Assembly (NCBI GenBank): GCA_024645045.1
Contig: JAHEGO010000024.1
Span: 1-37,745, forward strand
Source: Sphingobacteriaceae bacterium
GTDB lineage: Bacteria > Bacteroidota > Bacteroidia > Sphingobacteriales > Sphingobacteriaceae
Reading direction: 5' to 3'
DNA: 37,745 nt
Shown: in pieces, positions 25,171 to 33,201 of the stretch
Layout: every line of letters begins with the position of its first letter
How positions within the stretch are numbered: position 1 is the stretch's first letter
Made by a program: the position numbers and the translations under genes
The notes under the pieces: model-generated
Databases searched by the model: none
Told to the model about the DNA's origin: nothing
Seen by the model: only the letters and a program-made list of their open reading frames with translations

Positions 25171-26961
25171 CTACGCTTCCTTTTCTTGTTCCGCTAATAA
25201 TTGCTTTTGGTATAATTCGAAATAGGGACCTTTATTGGCCAAAAGTTGAGCATGGTTGCCTATTTCAACCATTTTGCCTTTGGCTAAATAAATTATAATA
25301 TCTGCGTGTTTAATAGTTGATACACGATGGCTTATTAAAATATTAGTAGATGATTTTCTGTTTTTAGCAAGGTTATTTAATATATGCTCTTCAGTTTGTG
25401 TATCAACAGCAGATAATGCATCGTCAAATATCAATACTTTAGGAGCTTTTATTAATGCCCTAGCGATAGAAACTCTTTGTTTTTGTCCACCAGATAAAGT
25501 AATTCCCCTTTCACCTAGCATGGTTTTAAAACCATCTGGAAAAGAAACGATTGAGTCGTAAACGCCAGCCATTTTAGCTGCATTTTCAATTTCAACGTAT
25601 TCGCAGTGATCTTTTCCAAAAGTGATGTTATTTTGAATGCTATCTGAAAATAAAAAGACTTCCTGGGGTACAATGCCTAATTGATTCCTCCAATCGTTTA
25701 AATTTAGATTCTTAATATCTTGATTATCAATAATTATACTGCCTTCACTTACATCATACATTCTGCTAATTAATTGGGCTAAAGTTGATTTTCCAGAACC
25801 AGTTTTACCTACAATTGCTAAAGTTTGGCCTTTGTTTAGCTTAAAGCTCAATTGGTCAATTGCTGTAATTTGTGTGTCAGGATAGGTAAATGTGACATTC
25901 TTAAATTCTATGTAATTTTCAAATTGAAAGCGATTGCTATTTGGATTGCTAATTTCAGGAACAATTGATAAAAATTCATTGATTCTTTTTTGAGATGCCG
26001 CGGCTCTTTGAACCAAAGAAGTTACCCAACCAACTGATGCAACAGGCCAGGTGAGAATGTTTACATAAACTATGAATTCTGCAATATTACCAGCGGTTAT
26101 GCTTCCGTTTATGACTTCTTTACCTCCAAAATATACGGTAAATAAGGTGCTAATGCCAATTAAGCCTAAAATAGTAGGAAAGAAAATTGACTGAACCTTA
26201 ACCAATTCCATCGACTTTTCTTTATAAACTTCGCTGTCTGTAGCAAATCGATTGGCTAATTGTTTTTCACGACCAAATGCTTTGATGATTCTAATACCTG
26301 AAAAGGTTTCTTGAACAGTAGTTGTTAAAATTGAAAGTTGGGCTTGAATTTGCTCACTTTTAATATTTATGGTATTTTGAACATAATAAATAGCCACGAA
26401 AAGCAAAGGTAAAGGCAATAAAGCATAAAATGTTAACAAAGGGTTTACACTTATCATTGTACTTATTACCAATATAAAAAGCACTATCAAATTCAGGGTA
26501 TACATAATCGCAGGGCCAATATACATTCTAACCCTAGAAACATCTTCAGAAACGCGGTTCATTAAATCACCTGTATTATTTTGACGATAAAAGGCGAGTG
26601 TTAATTTTTGATATTGATTATATATGACATTCTTTAAATCGTATTCAATTAACCTTGAAACCACAATAATGGTTTGTCTCATGAAAAACATAAAAACACC
26701 TTTAATGATCGCAATTAATACGATTAAGCTGCCAAATAACCATACAATGTGAAAAATGATGTTTTTTAATATTACTTGATTGTTGAAGTTTTGTGTCAAT
26801 TGATAATTAGTCAAATTGTCTTTGACAAGGTCAAAAGCTAAACGTATAATTTGCGCTGGAAAAACGCCAAACCAATTCGATAAAGCAATGAAAATACAGC
26901 CTAAAAGCATTCTGTATTTATATTTTGCTAAATATGGATTGAGTGAAAATAATTCTTTCAT
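25171..26961 (-). CDS. ABC exporter, MsbA-type fused permease-ATPase
   Basis: 596 residues: six-helix type I exporter domain (residues about 15-310) followed by an ATPase domain. Walker A is VGKTGSGKST, the Q loop region has GIVPQEVFLFSDSI, the signature is LSGGQKQRVSIARAL and Walker B is VLIFDDALSAVDTQTE, with switch His in ISHRVST. The Walker B glutamate position reads Asp-Asp (FDDA), as in asymmetric exporter half-transporters, so this protein may pair with another subunit or have a weak site. The substrate is unknown; lipid or drug export is possible. A TACTTTTG element is 5 bases from the ATG. Confidence 0.9.
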   Translation of the reverse strand: MKELFSLNPYLAKYKYRMLLGCIFIALSNWFGVFPAQIIRLAFDLVKDNLTNYQLTQNFNNQVILKNIIFHIVWLFGSLIVLIAIIKGVFMFFMRQTIIVVSRLIEYDLKNVIYNQYQKLTLAFYRQNNTGDLMNRVSEDVSRVRMYIGPAIMYTLNLIVLFILVISTMISVNPLLTFYALLPLPLLFVAIYYVQNTINIKSEQIQAQLSILTTTVQETFSGIRIIKAFGREKQLANRFATDSEVYKEKSMELVKVQSIFFPTILGLIGISTLFTVYFGGKEVINGSITAGNIAEFIVYVNILTWPVASVGWVTSLVQRAAASQKRINEFLSIVPEISNPNSNRFQFENYIEFKNVTFTYPDTQITAIDQLSFKLNKGQTLAIVGKTGSGKSTLAQLISRMYDVSEGSIIIDNQDIKNLNLNDWRNQLGIVPQEVFLFSDSIQNNITFGKDHCEYVEIENAAKMAGVYDSIVSFPDGFKTMLGERGITLSGGQKQRVSIARALIKAPKVLIFDDALSAVDTQTEEHILNNLAKNRKSSTNILISHRVSTIKHADIIIYLAKGKMVEIGNHAQLLANKGPYFELYQKQLLAEQEKEA

Positions 26962-26966
26962 TTTCT

Positions 26967-26974
26967 CAAAAGTA
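26967..26974 (-). promoter_or_regulatory. Candidate -7 element of the ABC exporter gene (TACTTTTG)
   Basis: A reverse-strand exact TAnnTTTG match, leaving 5 bases before the ATG (26961). The identical octamer occurs on the forward strand at 27060-27067 for the divergent leucine dehydrogenase gene. Confidence 0.45.
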
Positions 26975-27059
26975 CAATTGTTTTTTATATCTCGATAGCC
27001 TATTAAATATTGCTTTTGTAATTGCCTTATTTACATTAGTTGAATTCAAAAAAATACCA

Positions 27060-27067
27060 TACTTTTG
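27060..27067 (+). promoter_or_regulatory. Candidate promoter of the leucine dehydrogenase gene (TACTTTTG)
   Basis: An exact TAnnTTTG match, with a TTG at 27040-27042 placed 17 bases upstream as a candidate -33 element. It predicts a leader of about 40 bases to ATG 27115. This is the only promoter candidate here with both elements. Confidence 0.58.
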
Positions 27068-27114
27068 CCTCCATTAAGGTCAAAAACCCATTTTATTCAT
27101 TTAAAATAAAACCC

Positions 27115-28200
27115 ATGTCTGATCATTTAGGAGAAAACGCTGTTTTCAATAAACTTGCAGAGCAAGAACATCAAAAAGTTGTTTATTGTTACGATAAAGC
27201 AACAGGTTTAAAAGCCATCATTGCTATACATGACACTACTTTAGGTCCAGCATTGGGTGGAACTAGAATGTGGAATTATAAAACTGAAGGTGAAGCGCTA
27301 AATGATGTTTTAAGGTTATCAAGAGGAATGACTTATAAAGCGGCTATTACTGGTTTAAATTTAGGTGGAGGTAAAGCTGTTATCATTGGAGATGCAAACA
27401 GAGATAAATCTGAAGCAATGATGCGCCGCTATGGTAAATGTGTAGAAAATTTAAATGGAGAATATATTACTGCTGAAGACGTTGGAACAAGTCCAAAAGA
27501 TATGGAATATATCAAAATGGAAACCAACCACGTTTCTGGAATTCCTGAATCTTTAGGTGGTTTAGGCGATCCTTCGCCTGTAACTGCATTTGGTGTGTAT
27601 ATGGGAATGAAAGCCTCGGCTCAACATTTATGGGGTAACGATAGTTTATCTGGTAAAGTTATTGGTGTACAAGGAATAGGTAATGTTGGTGAAAACTTAG
27701 TGAAACATTTAAGAGCTGAAAACGCAAAAGTTTACATAACAGATATAAACGAAGAGCGTTTAGCAATGGTTGCTAAAAAGTATGGTGCCGATGTAATTGC
27801 GGGTAATCAATTTTATGATTTAGACATTGATATTTATGCTCCATGTGCCTTAGGTGCAACGGTGAATAATGAAACGTTAGCTAAATTAAAATGTGCAATT
27901 ATTGCTGGCGCTGCAAATAACCAATTGGCAGATGAAAATATTCATGGTAAATTAGTGATGGATAAAGGAATTATTTATGCGCCAGATTTCTTGATTAATG
28001 CTGGTGGATTAATTCATGTCTACTCTGAATTGCAAGGTCATAGCGCTAAACGTGCTATGGAAAAAACGGAACATATTTACAATGTTACTTTAGAAATATT
28101 GAAAAAATCTAGGGAGGAAAATATTCCAACTTATGAAGCAGCAAATAAAATTGCTGAAAAGAGAATTGCCGATATTCGCAGAATTAAGGCTTCTTACTAA
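27115..28200 (+). CDS. Leucine dehydrogenase (Glu/Leu/Phe/Val dehydrogenase family)
   Basis: 361 residues from ATG 27115; the frame stays open to a TTG at 27040 but that lies upstream of the promoter-like TACTTTTG. It deaminates leucine and other branched-chain amino acids to 2-oxo acids with NAD. LKAIIAIHDTTLGPALGGTR, the substrate lysine in RGMTYKAA (Lys75), the catalytic lysine in LNLGGGKAVIIGD (Lys87) and the TAEDVGTS segment closely match recalled Bacillus leucine dehydrogenase. The Rossmann domain has GVQGIGNVG. The spacing of the two lysines (12) and the 361-residue length fit LeuDH better than the longer glutamate enzymes. Confidence 0.9.
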   Translation: MSDHLGENAVFNKLAEQEHQKVVYCYDKATGLKAIIAIHDTTLGPALGGTRMWNYKTEGEALNDVLRLSRGMTYKAAITGLNLGGGKAVIIGDANRDKSEAMMRRYGKCVENLNGEYITAEDVGTSPKDMEYIKMETNHVSGIPESLGGLGDPSPVTAFGVYMGMKASAQHLWGNDSLSGKVIGVQGIGNVGENLVKHLRAENAKVYITDINEERLAMVAKKYGADVIAGNQFYDLDIDIYAPCALGATVNNETLAKLKCAIIAGAANNQLADENIHGKLVMDKGIIYAPDFLINAGGLIHVYSELQGHSAKRAMEKTEHIYNVTLEILKKSREENIPTYEAANKIAEKRIADIRRIKASY

Positions 28201-28248
28201 TATAATTATCGCACAGTTTTTGTGTAAAATCGTTCTTTATACCAATTT

Positions 28249-29190
28249 ATGTTAAATCGTCGTCATTTAAGAATTAAGGGTTTTCAAGCATTATATGCTT
28301 ACCAACAAGCAGAAAACAGAGATGTTAAAGCTTCAGAAAAACAATTGCTACAAGCGGTTCATGTTGTACATGATGCTTATATTTATTTACTGCAATTGTC
28401 TTTAGAATTAGCTTTGTTTGAAGAAACTGCAGTTGCAGAAAAAAGCAATAAACACTTACCAACGGCAGAAGATTTAAGCTCTTCAGCGGTTTTGATGAAA
28501 AATAAATTCATTGCACAGTTAGAAAAAGACCTTGCTTTTCAAAAGCTAGTCAAAGCTTATAAAGTAAATTGGAATGGGGAAGAAGTGTTGTTTAGAGAAA
28601 TCTTAACACAGTTAAAATCGGATGAGCCTTACTTGGCTTATGCTAAAATAGAGACTCCTACGCTTAAGGAAGATCAAGATTTTATGCAATTTTTATTCAA
28701 AAAAGTGCTTTTCAAATTTCCATTATTAGAACAACATTTAGAAGAGAAATATTTAAATTGGCCAGTAGATGCTGAAACCATCGAAAGCATGATTTTAAAA
28801 ACCATTAAAGCTTTTAAATTACAATCAGAATTGGATTTGCTACCAATTACAGCCAATTGGGAAGAAGACAGGGTATTTATTACAGATTTATTTAATCATA
28901 CGATTAAAAATGAAAATGAATATAACGAATTAATTGCCAATAAAACGCAAAATTGGGATGTAGAAAGAATTGCTTTAGTAGATACTATTTTAATGAAAAT
29001 GGCCATTACTGAATTTGTTCATTTTCAATCAATACCAACCAAAGTTACGATGAACGAATACATCGATATTTCTAAAGAATTTAGTACACCAAAGAGTAAA
29101 GGATTTATCAATGGTATATTAGATAAAATTCTAATCGAATTAAAAGAAAAACATCAAATAAATAAATCGGGTAGAGGTTTAGTAGATTAA
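28249..29190 (+). CDS. nusB: Transcription antitermination factor NusB, long form
   Basis: 313 residues, about twice the length of E. coli NusB and typical of Bacteroidota. The start MLNRRHLRIKGFQALYAYQQ is the standard NusB N-terminal helix. The C-terminal part carries the conserved WDVERIALVDTILMKMAITE and the STPKSKGFINGILDKIL segment. The central 130 residues are an insertion with helical character. It acts in rRNA antitermination with NusE (S10) at boxA. It is first of a tight run with the DUF1573 lipoprotein (3-base gap) and yajC. No clear -7 element was found in the 48 bases before it. Confidence 0.93.
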   Translation: MLNRRHLRIKGFQALYAYQQAENRDVKASEKQLLQAVHVVHDAYIYLLQLSLELALFEETAVAEKSNKHLPTAEDLSSSAVLMKNKFIAQLEKDLAFQKLVKAYKVNWNGEEVLFREILTQLKSDEPYLAYAKIETPTLKEDQDFMQFLFKKVLFKFPLLEQHLEEKYLNWPVDAETIESMILKTIKAFKLQSELDLLPITANWEEDRVFITDLFNHTIKNENEYNELIANKTQNWDVERIALVDTILMKMAITEFVHFQSIPTKVTMNEYIDISKEFSTPKSKGFINGILDKILIELKEKHQINKSGRGLVD

Positions 29191-29193
29191 CAT

Positions 29194-29643
29194 ATGAGAA
29201 AGTATATATTTTACGGATTGATTTTAGTTGTTATTGCTTGTGGTAAAAAAGCACCTTCAAGTAGCTTAAATGCAGCATCTATAGACATTCCAATGACTGC
29301 AGATGGTAAAGTTGATACCTTAAAATTACCTAAATTTACATTCCAGAATGATACATATGATTTCGGGAAAATAACTCAAGGTGAAAAAGTATCCTATGCT
29401 TTTAATTTTAAAAATACTGGCTATGTTCCATTGATTATATCTTCGGCATCTGCAAGTTGTGGTTGTACTGTACCAACATTTCCGGAAGAACCAATTGCTC
29501 CAGGTGCGGAAGCAACTATTTCTGTTGTATTTAACAGCGAAAACAAAATGGGATTACAAACTAAAACAATTACAATTGTTGCAAATACAGTACCCAATAC
29601 AAAGGTCCTTTACTTAAGAGGAGAAGTTTTAGAAGCAAAATAA
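29194..29643 (+). CDS. DUF1573 lipoprotein
   Basis: 149 residues with a lipobox (VVIACG, Cys16) after the hydrophobic YIFYGLILVV. The mature part is an immunoglobulin-like DUF1573 domain: FDFGKI-type segment DTYDFGKITQGEKVSYAF, FKNTGYVPLII, the ASASCGCTVPTFP motif with two cysteines, and PGAEATISVVF. Such proteins are very common in Bacteroidota envelopes, but their job is unknown. It is 3 bases after nusB and 13 bases before yajC; this order recurs, as I recall, across the phylum. Confidence 0.9.
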   Translation: MRKYIFYGLILVVIACGKKAPSSSLNAASIDIPMTADGKVDTLKLPKFTFQNDTYDFGKITQGEKVSYAFNFKNTGYVPLIISSASASCGCTVPTFPEEPIAPGAEATISVVFNSENKMGLQTKTITIVANTVPNTKVLYLRGEVLEAK

Positions 29644-29656
29644 ATTTAAATAATAT

Positions 29657-29983
29657 ATGATGAACTTAATGAATGTACTATTGATGGCTCCGCCTACACA
29701 AGGAGCAAATCAAAATCCGTTAATGCAATTTTTACCATTAATCTTAATTGGTATTGTTTTTTATTTTTTCATGATTCGTCCACAAACGAAAAAAATGAAG
29801 GATCAAAGAAACTTTATTGAAGGAATTAAAAAAGGTGATAAAGTTGTTACTATTGGTGGAATACATGGTAAAATTGCTGAAATCAATGACGATACGTATA
29901 TGCTTGAAATTGAAAATGGAGTGAAAATGAAAATTGATAAGGTTTCGGTTTCATTAGAAGCATCAAAAAAATTAAACAGCTAA
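29657..29983 (+). CDS. yajC: Preprotein translocase subunit YajC
   Basis: 108 residues. One membrane helix ([16 protein letters not shown]) is followed by the YajC signature [20 protein letters not shown] and the small beta domain [20 protein letters not shown]. It associates with SecDF in the inner membrane and assists protein export. Two ATGs stand in tandem at the start (29657 and 29660). It ends the nusB run: a strong hairpin terminator follows 14 bases after the stop. Confidence 0.95.
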   Translation: MMNLMNVLLMAPPTQGANQNPLMQFLPLILIGIVFYFFMIRPQTKKMKDQRNFIEGIKKGDKVVTIGGIHGKIAEINDDTYMLEIENGVKMKIDKVSVSLEASKKLNS

Positions 29984-29997
29984 AATTTATAAAAATT

Positions 29998-30031
29998 AAA
30001 AATATCAACCCCAAAAAGGTTGATATTTTTG
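29998..30031 (+). terminator. Intrinsic terminator after yajC
   Basis: A perfect 13-base-pair stem (arms 29998-30010 and 30018-30030, core TATCAACC/GGTTGATA) with a 7-base loop. The 3' arm ends in five Ts, and further Ts follow at 30032-30034. The 3' arm also contains a TAnnTTTG promoter-like octamer. Confidence 0.8.
30024..30031 (+). promoter_or_regulatory. Candidate -7 element of the ybbR operon inside the yajC terminator (TATTTTTG)
   Basis: An exact TAnnTTTG match, 24 bases before the ybbR ATG at 30056, formed by the 3' arm of the preceding terminator. No -33 TTG lies at the usual distance. The match could be a by-product of the T-rich arm. Confidence 0.42.
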
Positions 30032-30055
30032 TTTAATAGCCTTTTCGAACGAACA

Positions 30056-31027
30056 ATGAAGAAGTTTATCATTGCTTTTATTCAGTATTACAAAGAAGTG
30101 TCTCGCCGCAGAATACGACGCAGATTAGGGCTATTTTTGTTTTGTGTATTGGTTGCATTTGCATGTTGGATACTTACGATATTAGGGAAAAACAGGCATT
30201 TTGAAATTCAAGTTCCAATAGTTTTTATCAATGTTCCTTTCGATCAAGCATTACTTGTAGACCATAACAGACAAGTTTCATTTACAGTAGAAGGTTCTGG
30301 CTGGTTTTTCTTGAAAAGTAAAATTCAAAATTTGAGTGATACTTTGGTAATTGATTTGAATGAATATGAACATAGCAGAGAAATTGATTTAATCAAAAAA
30401 ATAAATAGTATTGATAAAATTTCTTTAGAAAAACTTAACATAGTAGATATTTCTCCTGCTAAATTGAAATTTAGTTTTGAGAAAAAGAACACTAAGAAAG
30501 TACCCGTAAAATTCAATGGGAATATCAAATTTGCTAAACAATTTGGATTGAAAAGCAACATTCGTATTAGCCCTGATAGTATAGTTATTTCTGGGCCACA
30601 GGAAGATATTAACCAAATTAATTCTTGGGAAATAAATCCTATAAACCTAGCAGAGCTTACAGATGACCAATTGTTTGATGTAAATTTAAAACCAGCAATT
30701 AACAACAATATACTTTTGTCAAATCAAATAGTTAGTGTATTTATTCCAGTAGAAAAATATACTACAAAGCGATTAAAGGTTCCTATTCACATTAAGGCAA
30801 TTGTTCCTTTTGCAAAAATCAATATATATCCTGATCAAGCAGAAGTAAATTTTCTAGTTGGAATTTCTAAATACAAATCTATCAACGAAAACTCTTTTAG
30901 GGTTGTCGCTATTAAGGAGAAAAACTTAATGAATAAATTGAAGTTAGGTATCGAGAAAACACCTGATGGTATTCAAGATTTAAAACTGACACCACATTTA
31001 GTTGATTATTTAATTTTTTATAAATAA
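30056..31027 (+). CDS. YbbR/CdaR-like membrane-anchored protein
   Basis: 323 residues from ATG 30056; the frame extends to a TTG at 30020 but that lies inside the terminator arm. A basic stretch SRRRIRRRLG precedes a single membrane helix (LFLFCVLVAFACWILTILG). The remainder is extracytoplasmic and holds YbbR-like repeats, such as INVPFDQALLVDHNRQVSFT and KFAKQFGLKSNIRISPDSIVISGPQEDI split over two segments. CdaR, the best known relative, regulates the diadenylate cyclase CdaA; no cdaA is present here, so that role is only a possibility. It overlaps coaE by one base (TAATG). Confidence 0.8.
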   Translation: MKKFIIAFIQYYKEVSRRRIRRRLGLFLFCVLVAFACWILTILGKNRHFEIQVPIVFINVPFDQALLVDHNRQVSFTVEGSGWFFLKSKIQNLSDTLVIDLNEYEHSREIDLIKKINSIDKISLEKLNIVDISPAKLKFSFEKKNTKKVPVKFNGNIKFAKQFGLKSNIRISPDSIVISGPQEDINQINSWEINPINLAELTDDQLFDVNLKPAINNNILLSNQIVSVFIPVEKYTTKRLKVPIHIKAIVPFAKINIYPDQAEVNFLVGISKYKSINENSFRVVAIKEKNLMNKLKLGIEKTPDGIQDLKLTPHLVDYLIFYK

Positions 31028-31617
31028 TGTTAAAAGTAGGCATTACAGGTGGTATAGGAACAGGTAAATCTGTTGTTTGTAAGGTATTTGAAAGTCTAGG
31101 TATAAAAACCTACAATGCAGATATTCGCGCAAAACAATTGGTTTTAAATCATCCGCCTTTAAAACAAGCAATCATCGATCAATTTGGTACAGAAGCATAC
31201 TTGGCAAATGGTCAATATAATCGCAGCTATATTGCTCAAATTGTTTTTAATGACTCTCAAAAACTAGCACAATTGAATGATTTAATACATCCTGTGGTAT
31301 TTCAAGACTTTGAAGATTGGTGTAAAATCAATCAAAATGAAACATATGTAATAAAAGAAGCAGCATTAATGATAGAATCTGGAAGTCATTTAAAGAATGA
31401 TTTCAATATATTAGTTACTGCGCCACATGCAATCCGTTTAGCGCGAGTTGCTGCAAGGGATGGATTAAGTGCACAACAAATTGAGAAAATAATTGCAAAT
31501 CAACTTCCTGAATCTGAAAAAATAGCCTTTGCTAATTTTATCATACAAAACGATGGAGCACATTCATTAATCGAGCAGGTATTTATGATTCATCATCAAT
31601 TAATAGCTAAGCAATAA
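31027..31617 (+). CDS. coaE: Dephospho-CoA kinase
   Basis: 196 residues. It phosphorylates dephospho-CoA in the last step of coenzyme A synthesis. The P-loop is GITGGIGTGKSVVCKVF, followed by the acceptor-site region YNADIRAKQL, LNDLIHPVV and the lid segment RLARVAARDGLS. The C-terminus FANFIIQNDG is the usual CoaE nucleotide-contact region (normally a-DfvI-N-G). It overlaps both neighbours by one base each (TAATG), placing ybbR, coaE and the nuclease-like gene in one transcript. Confidence 0.95.
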   Translation: MLKVGITGGIGTGKSVVCKVFESLGIKTYNADIRAKQLVLNHPPLKQAIIDQFGTEAYLANGQYNRSYIAQIVFNDSQKLAQLNDLIHPVVFQDFEDWCKINQNETYVIKEAALMIESGSHLKNDFNILVTAPHAIRLARVAARDGLSAQQIEKIIANQLPESEKIAFANFIIQNDGAHSLIEQVFMIHHQLIAKQ

Positions 31618-32564
31618 TGATCGTTTCAGATTTCATTAAGGCCACAACAAATGGATATTATTGTGCCATTGCAGATTTTTATATTGATCCTAAATTTCCT
31701 GTTAAAAATGCGTTAGTATCCCACGCACATGCCGACCATGCAATAGCTGGTTCAGTCAATGTTTATGCACATCCTGCAACATTTGACTTTATGAAATTAC
31801 GTTATAAGCAAAGGGCGGCGAAAACGTTTTACCCAATTAATTTTCATCAAAAATTCTCCATTCAAGACGTACACATTACATTTATTTCAGCTGGACATAT
31901 GCTAGGAAGTGCACAAATCTTAATGGAATATAATGGCACAAGGTATTTGTATTCTGGCGATGTAAAATCTCAAATTGATACAACCTGTGATGCCATAGAA
32001 TTTATAAAAGCAGATGTGTTAATCACAGAAACAACGTTTGCTAATCCTACCATAATTCACCCAGATCCTGTTGCAGAGATAAAAAAAATACTAGCGATTG
32101 AAAGGCCTATTTTAGTTGGCTCATATGTACTAGGTAAAGCGCAAAGAATAACTGCTATGATCAATGAAATTGATCCTTCTGTGGTTATTTCCATACATCA
32201 TGATATGCTTGCTTATCATCAAATTTATGAACGTTATGGTCGCTTGTCTAAACAGTATCAAATTTTAACTAAAAAAGATTTAAAACTAAAAAAGCCATTT
32301 GTATTTATGGTTCCGCCATTGACATTTAATACCTACAAACTTCAAGGATTAATGCCATCTGTTTTTGCCAGTGGATGGCAAAATCTACAAAATAATAATA
32401 CCCATACATTACTTTTGAGTGACCATATGGATTGGTTGGATCTATTAAATTATATTGAAAAAGTAAATCCAGCTGAAGTATGGACAATTCATGGTGATGG
32501 CACGCATTTACAAGAACATTTTAAAGGTAAAACTGTTAATGTTAAAAGTTTAGCCAATCAATGA
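31617..32564 (+). CDS. Metallo-beta-lactamase-fold nuclease-like protein (ligase-associated exonuclease type)
   Basis: 315 residues. The zinc-binding motif is SHAHADH (His36, His38, Asp40, His41). ISAGHMLGSAQIL provides the next histidine and YSGDVKS the bridging aspartate; ITETTFANP and the C-terminal WTIHGDG follow the beta-CASP/exonuclease layout. The opening DFYIDPKFPVKNALVS resembles the family annotated as DNA ligase-associated exonuclease. Here no ligase or Lhr-type helicase is adjacent, so a repair role is only inferred from family. It overlaps coaE by one base and the following small gene by four (ATGA). Confidence 0.82.
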   Translation: MIVSDFIKATTNGYYCAIADFYIDPKFPVKNALVSHAHADHAIAGSVNVYAHPATFDFMKLRYKQRAAKTFYPINFHQKFSIQDVHITFISAGHMLGSAQILMEYNGTRYLYSGDVKSQIDTTCDAIEFIKADVLITETTFANPTIIHPDPVAEIKKILAIERPILVGSYVLGKAQRITAMINEIDPSVVISIHHDMLAYHQIYERYGRLSKQYQILTKKDLKLKKPFVFMVPPLTFNTYKLQGLMPSVFASGWQNLQNNNTHTLLLSDHMDWLDLLNYIEKVNPAEVWTIHGDGTHLQEHFKGKTVNVKSLANQ

Positions 32565-32731
32565 TAGAAGGTATTGACTATATTATAGAAGACGGATTAC
32601 TGGTTTTTACAAAAGAATACCATTTAAAACGTGGTTTTTGTTGTAAAAATGGTTGTAAACATTGCCCTTATCCAATTCAAAATGAATTGAATAATATTAA
32701 TCCTGATTCAACTGAATTGGATAATAATTAA
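32561..32731 (+). CDS. Small Cys-rich DUF5522-like protein
   Basis: 56 residues, found by direct translation of the gap between the nuclease-like gene and marR. Start ATG 32561 overlaps the preceding stop by four bases (ATGA). The conserved core is DGLLVFTKEYHLKRGFCCKN followed by GCKHCPYP: four cysteines in a CC-x3-C-x2-C pattern, Cys27, Cys28, Cys32 and Cys35, with His34. This agrees with my recollection of DUF5522. The arrangement suggests metal binding, perhaps zinc or iron-sulfur. The last 20 residues are acidic and Asn-rich. The function is unknown. Confidence 0.82.
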   Translation: MIEGIDYIIEDGLLVFTKEYHLKRGFCCKNGCKHCPYPIQNELNNINPDSTELDNN

Positions 32732-32754
32732 ATTTAATTTATTAAAATTGCCTT

Positions 32755-33201
32755 ATGAAACTAGAAGAGGAAATAGCTCAACATCAATTTGCTGGAGAAC
32801 AACAAAAAGCAATGATCAATTTGCTATTTACTTATCATTGGGCTGTTGCTAAAATGAGGTCGGACTTTAAACCTTATGACATTACCATGCAACAATTTAA
32901 TATCCTTAGAATTTTAAGAGGTCAAATGCCCAATCCATGTACCATAAATTTATTGAAAGAGCGCATGCTTGATAAAATGTGTGACGCTTCTAGAATGGTC
33001 GAAAGATTACTTCAAAAAGGGTATATTGAAAGGTGTGTTAACAAAAAAGATAGGAGAGCAGTGGATATTAAAATTTCAGAAAATGGTTTAGCCCTTTTAG
33101 CTAAATTTGATGCCAGTTCAGATCCAAATAAAATGTTCTCTTCATTAACCGATCAAGAAGCTAAGCAACTTAACGAACTTTTAGATAAAGTAAGGTCTTA
33201 G
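32755..33201 (+). CDS. MarR-family transcriptional regulator
   Basis: 148 residues. A winged helix-turn-helix dimer: ITMQQFNILRILRG, the recognition helix around ERMLDKMCDASRMVERLLQK, and the wing GYIERCVNKKDRRAVDIKIS with the family's D-R-R-A signature. MarR proteins usually repress nearby genes and respond to small phenolic or oxidising ligands. Two cysteines (DKMCDAS and ERCVNKK) might allow redox sensing; this is inference. A one-mismatch -7-like TAAAATTG stands just before the ATG. The stop overlaps that of the convergent ZIP gene by four bases. Confidence 0.9.
   Translation: MKLEEEIAQHQFAGEQQKAMINLLFTYHWAVAKMRSDFKPYDITMQQFNILRILRGQMPNPCTINLLKERMLDKMCDASRMVERLLQKGYIERCVNKKDRRAVDIKISENGLALLAKFDASSDPNKMFSSLTDQEAKQLNELLDKVRS

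Noticed and set aside
27040-27114. 25 extra N-terminal residues of leucine dehydrogenase from TTG 27040
   Set aside because: The TTG overlaps the candidate -33 element and the stretch contains the -7 octamer; homologues begin near the ATG at 27115.
28210-28226. CACA/TGTG hairpin with a T-rich loop between leucine dehydrogenase and nusB, as a terminator
   Set aside because: Only about four base pairs and no following T-run.
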